Assembly (NCBI GenBank): GCA_003520545.1 | Contig: DOUP01000270.1 | Location: 1-23,878 of the forward strand | DNA: 23,878 nucleotides | Source of the DNA: Maritimibacter sp. | GTDB taxonomy: Bacteria; Pseudomonadota; Alphaproteobacteria; Rhodobacterales; Rhodobacteraceae | Direction: 5' to 3' | Shown here: positions 1 through 6,400 of the stretch, piece after piece | How positions within the stretch are numbered: the stretch's first letter is position 1 | Layout of the letters: each line of letters opens with the position of its first letter | The notes under the pieces: model-generated | Databases searched by the model: none | What the model was told of the DNA's origin: nothing | The model's input: the letters and a program-made list of their open reading frames with translations, nothing else | Translations under genes and position numbers: made by a program

Positions 1-1
1 G

Positions 2-574
2 AAAGGCGAGCTGGATCACGTGAACGCCTATACGCTCGTGGTGGCTGTGGCCCTGTCGGCACAGGCGACGGACGCGGGCGTAAACAAGGCGACGAAAGAG
101 CTCTTCAAGGTCGCAGATACGCCTGAAAAAATGCTCGAACTGGGCGAAGAGGGGCTGACCGAGCACATCAAGACCATCGGGCTGTTCCGCCAGAAGGCCA
201 AGAACGTCATCAAACTGTCGCGTATTCTGGTCGATGAGTACGGCGGCGAAGTGCCCAATTCCCGTGCCGCGCTTCAATCGCTGCCCGGTGTCGGGCGCAA
301 GACCGCGAACGTGGTCCTGAACATGTGGTGGCGCTATCCGGCCCAGGCCGTCGATACCCACATTTTCCGTGTCGGCAATCGCACGGGTATCTGCCCCGGC
401 AAGGACGTGGTCGCGGTCGAACGCGCGATCGAGGACAACATCCCGGCGGACTATCAGCTTCACGCCCATCACTGGCTCATCCTGCATGGGCGCTACACAT
501 GCAAGGCGCGCAAACCGCAATGCGCTGCCTGTCTCATCCGAGACCTCTGCCAATTCGAGGAGAAAAACCTGTGA
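2..574 (+). CDS. nth: Endonuclease III (DNA glycosylase/AP lyase), 5' end outside the window
   Basis: Base-excision repair enzyme that removes oxidised pyrimidines and cleaves the abasic site. The reading frame is open from base 2, and the residues KGELDHVNAYTLVVAVALSAQATD match the early part of the family, so the first few dozen residues are missing and the in-frame GTG at 20 is internal rather than the start. The helix-hairpin-helix motif LPGVGRKTANVVLN carries the catalytic Lys, and DTHIFRV supplies the catalytic Asp. The C-terminus has the four cysteines of the [4Fe-4S] cluster with the standard C-x6-C-x2-C-x5-C spacing. The stop codon overlaps the GTG start of the downstream sugar kinase (GTGA), so the two are probably translated together. 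The identification is secure; only the true start is unseen. Confidence 0.95.
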   Translation, partial: KGELDHVNAYTLVVAVALSAQATDAGVNKATKELFKVADTPEKMLELGEEGLTEHIKTIGLFRQKAKNVIKLSRILVDEYGGEVPNSRAALQSLPGVGRKTANVVLNMWWRYPAQAVDTHIFRVGNRTGICPGKDVVAVERAIEDNIPADYQLHAHHWLILHGRYTCKARKPQCAACLIRDLCQFEEKNL

Positions 575-1560
575 CCAAACGCTTCCAAGTTGTCGGAATC
601 GGCAATGCCATCGTCGACGTGATCACCCAATGCGACGACAATTTCGTCGCCAACATGGGAATCGAGAAGGGCATCATGCAGCTGGTCGAAAAGGACCGGG
701 GCGAAATGCTCTACGGCGCTATGGAGAACCGGTGGCAGGCGCCTGGTGGATCAGTGGCAAACACGCTCGCGGGTCTCGGAAACCTCGGACTGTCCACGGG
801 CTTTATCGGTCGTGTCGCAGATGATGCGCTGGGCAAGTTCTACGCCCATGAAATGACCGAAGACGGCACGGTTTTCACCAACGCACCCGTCGCAGGCGCG
901 GAGCTGCCGACATCGCGGTCGATGATCTTCGTGACGCCTGACGGCGAACGGTCGATGAATACCTATCTCGGCGTCTCGTCAGAAATCTCCGGCGACGATG
1001 TGCACGAGGAAACCGCGCGCGACACGGATGTGATGTTCCTCGAAGGGTATCTTTACGACAAGGACAAGGGCAAAGCCGCCTTCGACCGCGCCGCGAAGAT
1101 CACACACGAGGCTGGCGGCAAAGTCGGCCTGTCGCTCTCGGACCCCTTCTGCGTGGAACGCCACCGCGCCGACTTCCGTCGTTTCGTGAAAGAGATGGAT
1201 TTCGTGATCGGGAACGAACTCGAATGGGCCAGCCTCTACGAGACCGACCTTTCCGCAGCCCTCGAACAGGCCTCCAACGAATGCGGCCTGGTGGTTTGCA
1301 CCCGTTCCGGCTCAGACGTCGTGCTCGTGCGCGGAGGGGAAGAGGCGACGGTCCCGGTCACGCGCATCGATCCGGTCGACACGACCGGCGCCGGCGATCA
1401 GTTCGCCGCCGGGTTCCTTTACGGCTACGCGACGGGGCGAGACCTGGAGACCTGCGGTCGGATGGGGATCATCGCGGCTGGCGAGGTCATTACCCACCTC
1501 GGGCCCCGCCCCGAAGCCGACCTGAAAGACCTGTTTCGCAAGAATGGCGTCGCGTTGTGA
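571..1560 (+). CDS. PfkB-family carbohydrate kinase, adenosine-kinase-like
   Basis: An ATP-dependent ribokinase-family sugar or nucleoside kinase of 329 residues, close to the usual 330 of the adenosine-kinase-like group. The GTG start at 571 overlaps the nth stop by 4 bp and has a GAGGAG ribosome binding site at 557-562. The frame stays open upstream inside nth, but that is shadow: homology begins at VTKRFQVVGIGNAIVDV, the family N-terminus. The substrate-binding GG (QAPGGSVANTLAGL, about residue 57) is present, and so is the C-terminal PfkB signature DTTGAGDQF, with catalytic base Asp276 and the anion hole just before it. The substrate cannot be read from sequence. Adenosine is the common annotation for this subgroup in alphaproteobacteria, but other ribosides or fructose-type sugars are possible. 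Overlap with nth argues for one transcript, not for a shared pathway. Confidence 0.9.
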   Translation: MTKRFQVVGIGNAIVDVITQCDDNFVANMGIEKGIMQLVEKDRGEMLYGAMENRWQAPGGSVANTLAGLGNLGLSTGFIGRVADDALGKFYAHEMTEDGTVFTNAPVAGAELPTSRSMIFVTPDGERSMNTYLGVSSEISGDDVHEETARDTDVMFLEGYLYDKDKGKAAFDRAAKITHEAGGKVGLSLSDPFCVERHRADFRRFVKEMDFVIGNELEWASLYETDLSAALEQASNECGLVVCTRSGSDVVLVRGGEEATVPVTRIDPVDTTGAGDQFAAGFLYGYATGRDLETCGRMGIIAAGEVITHLGPRPEADLKDLFRKNGVAL

Positions 1561-1581
1561 TGCCTTGGGGCGTGCGTTCGC

Positions 1582-1610
1582 TTGAACCTCGCGGGACCCT
1601 TTTTTAAACT
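1582..1610 (+). promoter_or_regulatory. Candidate sigma-70-type promoter
   Basis: A TTGAAC box (1582-1587) is followed after exactly 17 bp by TAAACT (1605-1610). Each matches its consensus at 4 of 6 positions. Transcription would start at or very near the ATG at 1618, giving a leaderless or nearly leaderless message. This fits the absence of any purine-rich ribosome binding site before that ATG. Weak evidence by eye only. Confidence 0.3.
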
Positions 1611-1617
1611 CCGGCAT

Positions 1618-1941
1618 ATGCGACAGGTTCTGGTCCTCATTCTCGCCTGCGGGCTCGTGTTCTTCTCGACGCTCGGGACCGCCTCGGCGGGCGCGCACAG
1701 CGCTCAGCCCCTCTCCTTGGGCCACGCCTGCGACCATTGCGACACCGAGATGCGCGCGACCGCGCAAATGGGCCACGGTTCTGCCTGCGCCTTCATGCCC
1801 GGCTGTCTCGTCACGGCAGAGCCGGTGGCCATCAAGGCCCCCGTGCCCACGCGCCCGATGCACCCGGTCAGCTACCAAGAGGCGCACAGCCGGCCCCGCT
1901 CGCATATGACATCGCTGAACCCGCCGCCGCCGCGATCCTGA
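1618..1941 (+). CDS. Small exported Cys/His/Met-rich protein, possible metal-binding
   Basis: A 107-residue protein of unknown function. An N-terminal signal sequence (MRQVLVLILACGLVFFSTLGTA, cleavage probably near ASAGA) predicts export. The mature part holds a CDHC pair (about residues 40-43), two more cysteines spaced C-x5-C (ACAFMPGC), several His and Met residues, and a proline-rich tail ending PPPPRS. This composition suggests periplasmic binding of copper or another soft metal, or a disulfide-bonded protein, but I cannot assign a family. A TTG 36 bp upstream (1582) is in frame but lies in the likely promoter, and the signal sequence starts cleanly at 1618. There is no Shine-Dalgarno sequence before 1618. 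It is followed after 58 bp, mostly a nested hairpin, by two cytochrome genes in the same direction, which suggests a common role. Confidence 0.65.
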   Translation: MRQVLVLILACGLVFFSTLGTASAGAHSAQPLSLGHACDHCDTEMRATAQMGHGSACAFMPGCLVTAEPVAIKAPVPTRPMHPVSYQEAHSRPRSHMTSLNPPPPRS

Positions 1942-1986
1942 CGGTTCCCAAGCGGTCGGGTTCGCCCGACCATGGTTCAACCGTCA
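1939..1986 (+). other. Nested hairpin filling an intergenic gap
   Basis: An outer 8-bp stem pairs TGACGGTT (1939-1946, starting on the TGA stop of the upstream gene) with AACCGTCA (1979-1986). Inside it a perfect 7-bp stem pairs GGTCGGG (1954-1960) with CCCGACC (1965-1971) around a TTCG tetraloop. No T tract follows, so it is not a standard intrinsic terminator. It may set mRNA stability or processing between the exported protein and the cytochrome gene that starts at 2000. Confidence 0.55.
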
Positions 1987-1999
1987 TATCGAGAAATAC

Positions 2000-2443
2000 A
2001 TGAAACAGAAAATCCTCATGGGCGTCATTGCCCTAGGCGTTGCTGGCGGAGCCTACGTGCTGACCCGTCCCGACGCGCCTACACCTCCCCCCACAAACGA
2101 AGCAAGTGCAGACACGGATGGCGCACCATTGGTCTCAGTGACCCTGCCCGACACGCTGTCGTCCGAGGCCCAGATCGGCAAGACCGCGTTCGATGCGGTT
2201 TGTGCCGACTGCCACGGCGACAATGCGGCCGGGCGCGATGGCTACGGCCCGCCTCTCATCCACAAGGTGTATGAACCGTCGCACCACGGCGACATGGCGT
2301 TTCAACTGGCCGTCCAGCGTGGTGTCCCCGCACACCATTGGAAATTTGGCAACATGCCCCCGCAGGACGGGCTGACCCAAGGCGACGTGAAAGCGATCAC
2401 AACCTACGTCCGTGAAGTGCAACGCGCCAATGGCATTCAATGA
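2000..2443 (+). CDS. Membrane-anchored c-type cytochrome (class I)
   Basis: A 147-residue monohaem cytochrome c. The N-terminus (MKQKILMGVIALGVAGGAYVL, residues 1-21) is a hydrophobic segment without an obvious cleavage site and probably anchors the protein in the inner membrane with the haem domain in the periplasm. A Pro/Thr-rich linker follows. The haem-binding motif CADCH lies at residues 68-72, and Met119 in GNMPP is the likely sixth ligand. The C-terminal helix (DVKAITTYVREVQRA) is typical of class I cytochromes. The ribosome binding site is weak (GAGAAA). Role is inferred: electron transfer in the envelope, perhaps to or from a copper or sulfur enzyme encoded elsewhere. It sits between an exported Cys-rich protein and a cytochrome c'-like protein, all in one direction. 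Confidence 0.88.
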   Translation: MKQKILMGVIALGVAGGAYVLTRPDAPTPPPTNEASADTDGAPLVSVTLPDTLSSEAQIGKTAFDAVCADCHGDNAAGRDGYGPPLIHKVYEPSHHGDMAFQLAVQRGVPAHHWKFGNMPPQDGLTQGDVKAITTYVREVQRANGIQ

Positions 2444-2515
2444 CCTCATGGCCCGCTCCGGCACGTTCGGAGTGGGCACGAGAAAGAAAGGAACTGGAAT
2501 GAGAGAACACTCACG

Positions 2516-2941
2516 ATGGCGTTAGCCGCCCTTGTCGCGGCGGTTACCGCCAGCGCACACACCGGCGTCCAGAACGATGACGTTCTCGAACGCATGGAAG
2601 GTATGTCCGCCATCGCGAAAGAAATGAAGACCATCGGCGAGATGGCAAAGAACGAGGCGCCATTCGACTCGGACGCGGTCGAATCGGCACTCTCCACCAT
2701 TGGTGCGGAGGCCGAGCGTATCCCGTACCTTTTCACGCCACGTGCCATGGATCCAAAGTCCGAGGCAACGCCGGCAATCTGGGAAGACTTCGACGACTTC
2801 ACAACGAAGGCAGACACCCTCGGAGCGGTGGCCGAGGCACTGTCCGGGCACGTGTCAACGGCGTCGGACCTCGTCCCTCTCATGCGCGAGATCGGGCAGA
2901 CCTGTCGGGCCTGCCACTCACAATATCGCGTGTCGAACTAA
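2516..2941 (+). CDS. Cytochrome c'-like (class II) protein, 5' end possibly frameshifted
   Basis: A periplasmic class II cytochrome of 141 residues as read from ATG 2516. The haem motif CRACH lies at the extreme C-terminus (residues 130-134, followed by QYR), as in cytochrome c', and the rest is predicted helical, which fits the four-helix-bundle fold. The hydrophobic stretch MALAALVAAVTASAHT reads as the core and cleavage region of a signal peptide, but from ATG 2516 it has no positively charged N-region and no ribosome binding site at normal distance. A good site (AAAGGA, near 2488) instead serves ATG 2499, which is one frame away and stops after eight codons. A single-base loss near 2507 would explain this. 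The stop codon is 3 bp from the stop of the convergent ALDH16 gene. Family assignment is firm; the start is uncertain. Confidence 0.8.
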   Translation: MALAALVAAVTASAHTGVQNDDVLERMEGMSAIAKEMKTIGEMAKNEAPFDSDAVESALSTIGAEAERIPYLFTPRAMDPKSEATPAIWEDFDDFTTKADTLGAVAEALSGHVSTASDLVPLMREIGQTCRACHSQYRVSN

Positions 2942-2944
2942 GCG

Positions 2945-5296
2945 TTACTCCCCGTAAGGCACCCAGACGGTCTTGACCTCGGTCGCATGGGCGAGAAACT
3001 CCCGCCCTTCTCCCTCTGGTCCCATCCAGTCTCGTGACTTGGCGTTGTTCACCCATGTCCGCTTCAGGTTCCCGGCGCTTTCGTATTCGACGAGCGCCGA
3101 GATGTCCGCGCCCGATTGCGCCCAGACGGCGTCCAGGTTGAGGTGGCCAGCAAGCGTCGGGGCAAGCTCGGTGTGCGATCCGGTCAGGATGTTTATCACC
3201 CCACCCGGCACGTCCGAGGTCTCAAGCACTTGGTAGAAGTCGGTCGCGGCAAGCGGGAACGGCTCGGAGGCCACGGCCACCACGCGGTTGCCCATGGCGA
3301 TGGCCGGGGCGACGAGTGAGATCAGCCCGAGGAGCGGGTATTCATCCGGGCAGAACGCCCCGATCACGCCCACCGGTTCATTCATCGCAAGAGCGACCCC
3401 GCGCATCGGCACAGGTTTCGCGGCGCCATCGTATTTGTCGGCCCATGCGGCATAGGTGAAGAGCCGGTCCACGGAACGCTCGACCTCTTTCGTGCCGGAT
3501 TTTCCGCCGGTCAGATCGTCGATCCGCTGCGCGAACTCGCCCGCGCGCGCCGACAGGTTTTCGCCCAGATAGTAAAGGATCTGCGCCCGAAGGTGGCCGG
3601 TGGTGCTCGACCACGCCGCTGCCCCTGCCGCGGCTTCCACCGCGTTGCGCACGTCTTTTCGGTTGGCAAGGCTCGTGTGCCCCAGAAGCTTGCCAGACCT
3701 GGACCAGACCGGCGCGGAATACCCGCCATCGGGACGGGCCTGTTTGCCGCCGACATAAAGTTTCGCCGTCCGATCGAGCGCATCGACCTTGGCGTCTTTT
3801 GGCGCCGGATAGGCGGCAATCGGTTTCAGCGTCGAGAGCTTGGTTCTCGGCTTGGTGTAGGCCAGAAGCCCTTCCCATCCGCCTTCGCGACCAAAGCCGC
3901 TTTCGCGCACGCCGCCGAACCCTGCCGCCGCGTCGAACATATTGGTGCCATTCACCCAGACCACACCGGAAACCAGTTTCGGTGCAACATCCAGCGCGAG
4001 GTTGACGTTCTCGGTCCAGAGCGTCGCGGCCAAGCCGTAGCGCGTGTTATTGGCAAGCTCGACGGCCTCGGAGGGCGTGCGGAACGTCGTGGAGACGAGC
4101 ACCGGACCGAAGATTTCCTCCTGCATCAACCGCGCGGCGGGCGCCATGCCGGTGATGAGCGTGGGCGGGTAGAAACAGCCTTGGTCCGGCAGGGTCGCGG
4201 GCGCTTGATAGACCTCGCCATCCTCCGCACCGCTTTCGACCATCGAAGACACTGTTTCCAGCTGAACCGGATCGACCAGCGCGCCCACGTCGATGCTCTT
4301 GTCCATCGGGTCGCCCACGCGGAGCTTGGCCATCCGGGACTTGAGCTTCGCATAGAACCGCTCGGCAACGGGTTCATGCACCAAAAGGCGCGAGCCCGCG
4401 CAGCAGACCTGGCCCTGGTTGAACCAGATCGCGTCCACCAGCCCTTCGACCGCGCTGTCGAGATCGGCGTCATCGAACACGATGTAGGGCGACTTGCCGC
4501 CCAGTTCGAGCGTCAGGGTCTTGCCGGTGCCCGCCGTCGTTTGACGAATGATGCGCCCAACCTCGGTCGAGCCGGTGAAAGCGATCTTGTCGATGTCTTC
4601 GTGGGCGGTGATCGCCGCACCCGTCTGCCCGTCGCCGGTGATGATGTTCACAACACCCGCGGGCACGCCCGCTTCCTCGCAGATTTGCGCAAACAGAAGC
4701 GCGGTGAGCGACGTGTATTCGGCGGGCTTCAAAACCACCGTGTTGCCCATGGCGATCGCGGGCGCGACTTTCCACGCGAGCATCAGGAGCGGGAAGTTCC
4801 AAGGGATGATCTGCCCCGCGACGCCCAACGCCTCGCGGTCCGAAAGCTCCGCGTCCTGTAGCTGCGCCATCCCCGCATGATAGTAGAAATGCCGCGCGAC
4901 AAGAGGGATGTCGATGTCTCGGCTTTCGCGGATCGGTTTGCCGTTGTCCAGCGTCTCCAACACCGCAAAGAGCCGCGCGTGTTTCTGAACCAGCCGCGCG
5001 ATGGCATAGAGCACGCGGGCGCGGGCGTGGCCGGATTGCTTTGCCCAGCCGCTCTGCGCCTTGCGCGCGGCACGAACGGCGGCGTCGACGTCGTCTCCGC
5101 CCGCTTGCGTGATCTGCGCCAAATCCTGGCCCGTCGCCGGGTTCCTGGTCGCAAAGGTTTCATTCGGTTTGGTCCATGTCCCACCGATGAAGAGTCCAAA
5201 GGCGCGGTCATGATCGTCCAGCCAAGCCTCGACTTCCTTCGCGCTTTCCGGGGCGGTGCCGTAATCCATGGTGTCGAATATCTCTTTAATGGTCAT
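2945..5296 (-). CDS. ALDH16-type two-domain aldehyde dehydrogenase
   Basis: An NAD(P)-dependent aldehyde dehydrogenase of 783 residues, far longer than the usual 480-500. Residues 1-500 or so form a complete ALDH unit: the oxyanion Asn in IPWNFP (Asn167), the general base in LELGGKSP (Glu264), and the catalytic Cys in FNQGQVCCAGSR (Cys298). Residues from about 510 onward form a second ALDH-like unit (VGGKQARPDGGYS onward, with MNEPVGVIGAF and VAPAIAMGN resembling the cofactor-binding part) that has neither an LELGG motif nor a catalytic Cys. This active-plus-pseudo arrangement is the hallmark of the ALDH16 family, and bacterial members, unlike mammalian ALDH16A1, retain the nucleophile. The gene starts 3 bp after the deoC stop, so the two form an operon. 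The likely physiological substrate is therefore the acetaldehyde released by DeoC; this is inferred from context. Confidence 0.93.
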   Translation of the reverse strand: MTIKEIFDTMDYGTAPESAKEVEAWLDDHDRAFGLFIGGTWTKPNETFATRNPATGQDLAQITQAGGDDVDAAVRAARKAQSGWAKQSGHARARVLYAIARLVQKHARLFAVLETLDNGKPIRESRDIDIPLVARHFYYHAGMAQLQDAELSDREALGVAGQIIPWNFPLLMLAWKVAPAIAMGNTVVLKPAEYTSLTALLFAQICEEAGVPAGVVNIITGDGQTGAAITAHEDIDKIAFTGSTEVGRIIRQTTAGTGKTLTLELGGKSPYIVFDDADLDSAVEGLVDAIWFNQGQVCCAGSRLLVHEPVAERFYAKLKSRMAKLRVGDPMDKSIDVGALVDPVQLETVSSMVESGAEDGEVYQAPATLPDQGCFYPPTLITGMAPAARLMQEEIFGPVLVSTTFRTPSEAVELANNTRYGLAATLWTENVNLALDVAPKLVSGVVWVNGTNMFDAAAGFGGVRESGFGREGGWEGLLAYTKPRTKLSTLKPIAAYPAPKDAKVDALDRTAKLYVGGKQARPDGGYSAPVWSRSGKLLGHTSLANRKDVRNAVEAAAGAAAWSSTTGHLRAQILYYLGENLSARAGEFAQRIDDLTGGKSGTKEVERSVDRLFTYAAWADKYDGAAKPVPMRGVALAMNEPVGVIGAFCPDEYPLLGLISLVAPAIAMGNRVVAVASEPFPLAATDFYQVLETSDVPGGVINILTGSHTELAPTLAGHLNLDAVWAQSGADISALVEYESAGNLKRTWVNNAKSRDWMGPEGEGREFLAHATEVKTVWVPYGE

Positions 5297-5299
5297 GCC

Positions 5300-6289
5300 T
5301 TAGCCCATCCCATGGCGGTAGCCCGCCGAATAATGCCCGGTGACGTGATGCTCGAGCTGACGCTCGATGTCGCCCAGAAGCGAGGACGCCCCGAAGCGGA
5401 ACAGATGCGGGCTGAGCCAGTTGTCGCCAAGCTCTTCCTTGATCAGCGCCAGATAGGTCAGCGCATCCTTGGCCTTGGAAATCCCGCCCGCCGGTTTGTA
5501 GCCGACGCGGTAGCCCGTGCGCTCGAAAAAATCGCGGATCGCGCGGATCATGGTGAGCGTCACGGGCAGGGTCGCGTTGACGCTTTCCTTGCCCGTCGAC
5601 GTCTTGATGAAATCGGCCCCGGCCATCATGCATACGAGCGAGGCGCGCGCCACGTTTCGCAACGTGCCGAGCTCTCCGGTCGCCAAGATCGCCTTTACAT
5701 GGGCCTCGCCGCAGGCCGCGCGAAACTCGCGCATCTCGTCATAAAGCGCCTGCCAATTGCCGGTCAGCACGTGTCGGCGCGAAATGACGATGTCGATCTC
5801 TCGCGCCCCTGCTTTCACGCTTTCGCCGATTTCCGCGACCCGTAGGTGGTATGGGGACAACCCTGCCGGAAAGCCGGTTGACACGGCAGCCACCGGAATG
5901 CCGGTCCCTTTCAGCGCATCGACGGCGGCGGGGATCATGTCGTGATAGACACAAACCGCGCCGGTCGTGATGTCTTCGACGCCAAGCGCGGCCAACAGAT
6001 CGCCGCGCACGGGATGCTTGGCCTTCGCGCAAAGACGGCGCACACGGTTCTCGGTGTCGTCACCCGCAAGTGTCGTCAGGTCGATCATCGTGATCGCCTT
6101 AAGCAACCAGGCCGCTTGATAGTCCTTTTTTACCGACCGTCGGGCGGCGATGGTTCCGGCCCGGCGTTCAATGGCCGAGGTATTGGCCTGGACTGCACGC
6201 ACCCAATCCATATCGAGCGGCAGCCCCGGATTGCGGGGTTCGACCACCTCGGGGAGGTGCGTCGGTGTCATCGTTTTTTCGGCTTGCAT
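5300..6289 (-). CDS. deoC: Deoxyribose-phosphate aldolase
   Basis: This enzyme splits 2-deoxyribose 5-phosphate into acetaldehyde and glyceraldehyde 3-phosphate, the last step in using deoxynucleosides as carbon source. From the chosen ATG at 6289 it has 329 residues, longer than the roughly 260 of E. coli DeoC and nearer the animal DERA type. The Schiff-base lysine lies in FIKTSTGK (Lys229), the second active-site lysine in GYKPAGGI (Lys265), and an acidic partner in EIDIV (Asp166). The 6289 start has a GGAG ribosome binding site 6 bp upstream. A TTG at 6313 and an ATG at 6271 are in-frame alternatives with weaker support. The ALDH16 gene follows after 3 bp. No other deo gene is in the window. 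Confidence 0.93.
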   Translation of the reverse strand: MQAEKTMTPTHLPEVVEPRNPGLPLDMDWVRAVQANTSAIERRAGTIAARRSVKKDYQAAWLLKAITMIDLTTLAGDDTENRVRRLCAKAKHPVRGDLLAALGVEDITTGAVCVYHDMIPAAVDALKGTGIPVAAVSTGFPAGLSPYHLRVAEIGESVKAGAREIDIVISRRHVLTGNWQALYDEMREFRAACGEAHVKAILATGELGTLRNVARASLVCMMAGADFIKTSTGKESVNATLPVTLTMIRAIRDFFERTGYRVGYKPAGGISKAKDALTYLALIKEELGDNWLSPHLFRFGASSLLGDIERQLEHHVTGHYSAGYRHGMG

Positions 6290-6400
6290 CAGCGACTCCG
6301 GATCGTTGCCCAAACCCTTACATGCGTCAGGCGGCAGCGCAATATTTTCCGTTTGGTCAAAAATCCAGCGCGCCTGACCTTCGCACGCGGCACGAACACC

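Noticed and set aside
325..570. N-terminal extension of the PfkB kinase to 325
   Set aside because: This part lies inside nth in another frame and is Arg/Pro-rich without homology; GTG 571 has a ribosome binding site and starts at the family N-terminus.
3593..4861. 422-codon plus-strand frame inside the ALDH16 gene
   Set aside because: Antisense shadow of a gene with intact catalytic motifs; Arg-rich, low-complexity product.
6340..6400. Terminator after polA with a short T run (GATTTTTG on the minus strand)
   Set aside because: The stem before the T run has only about three pairs; not convincing.
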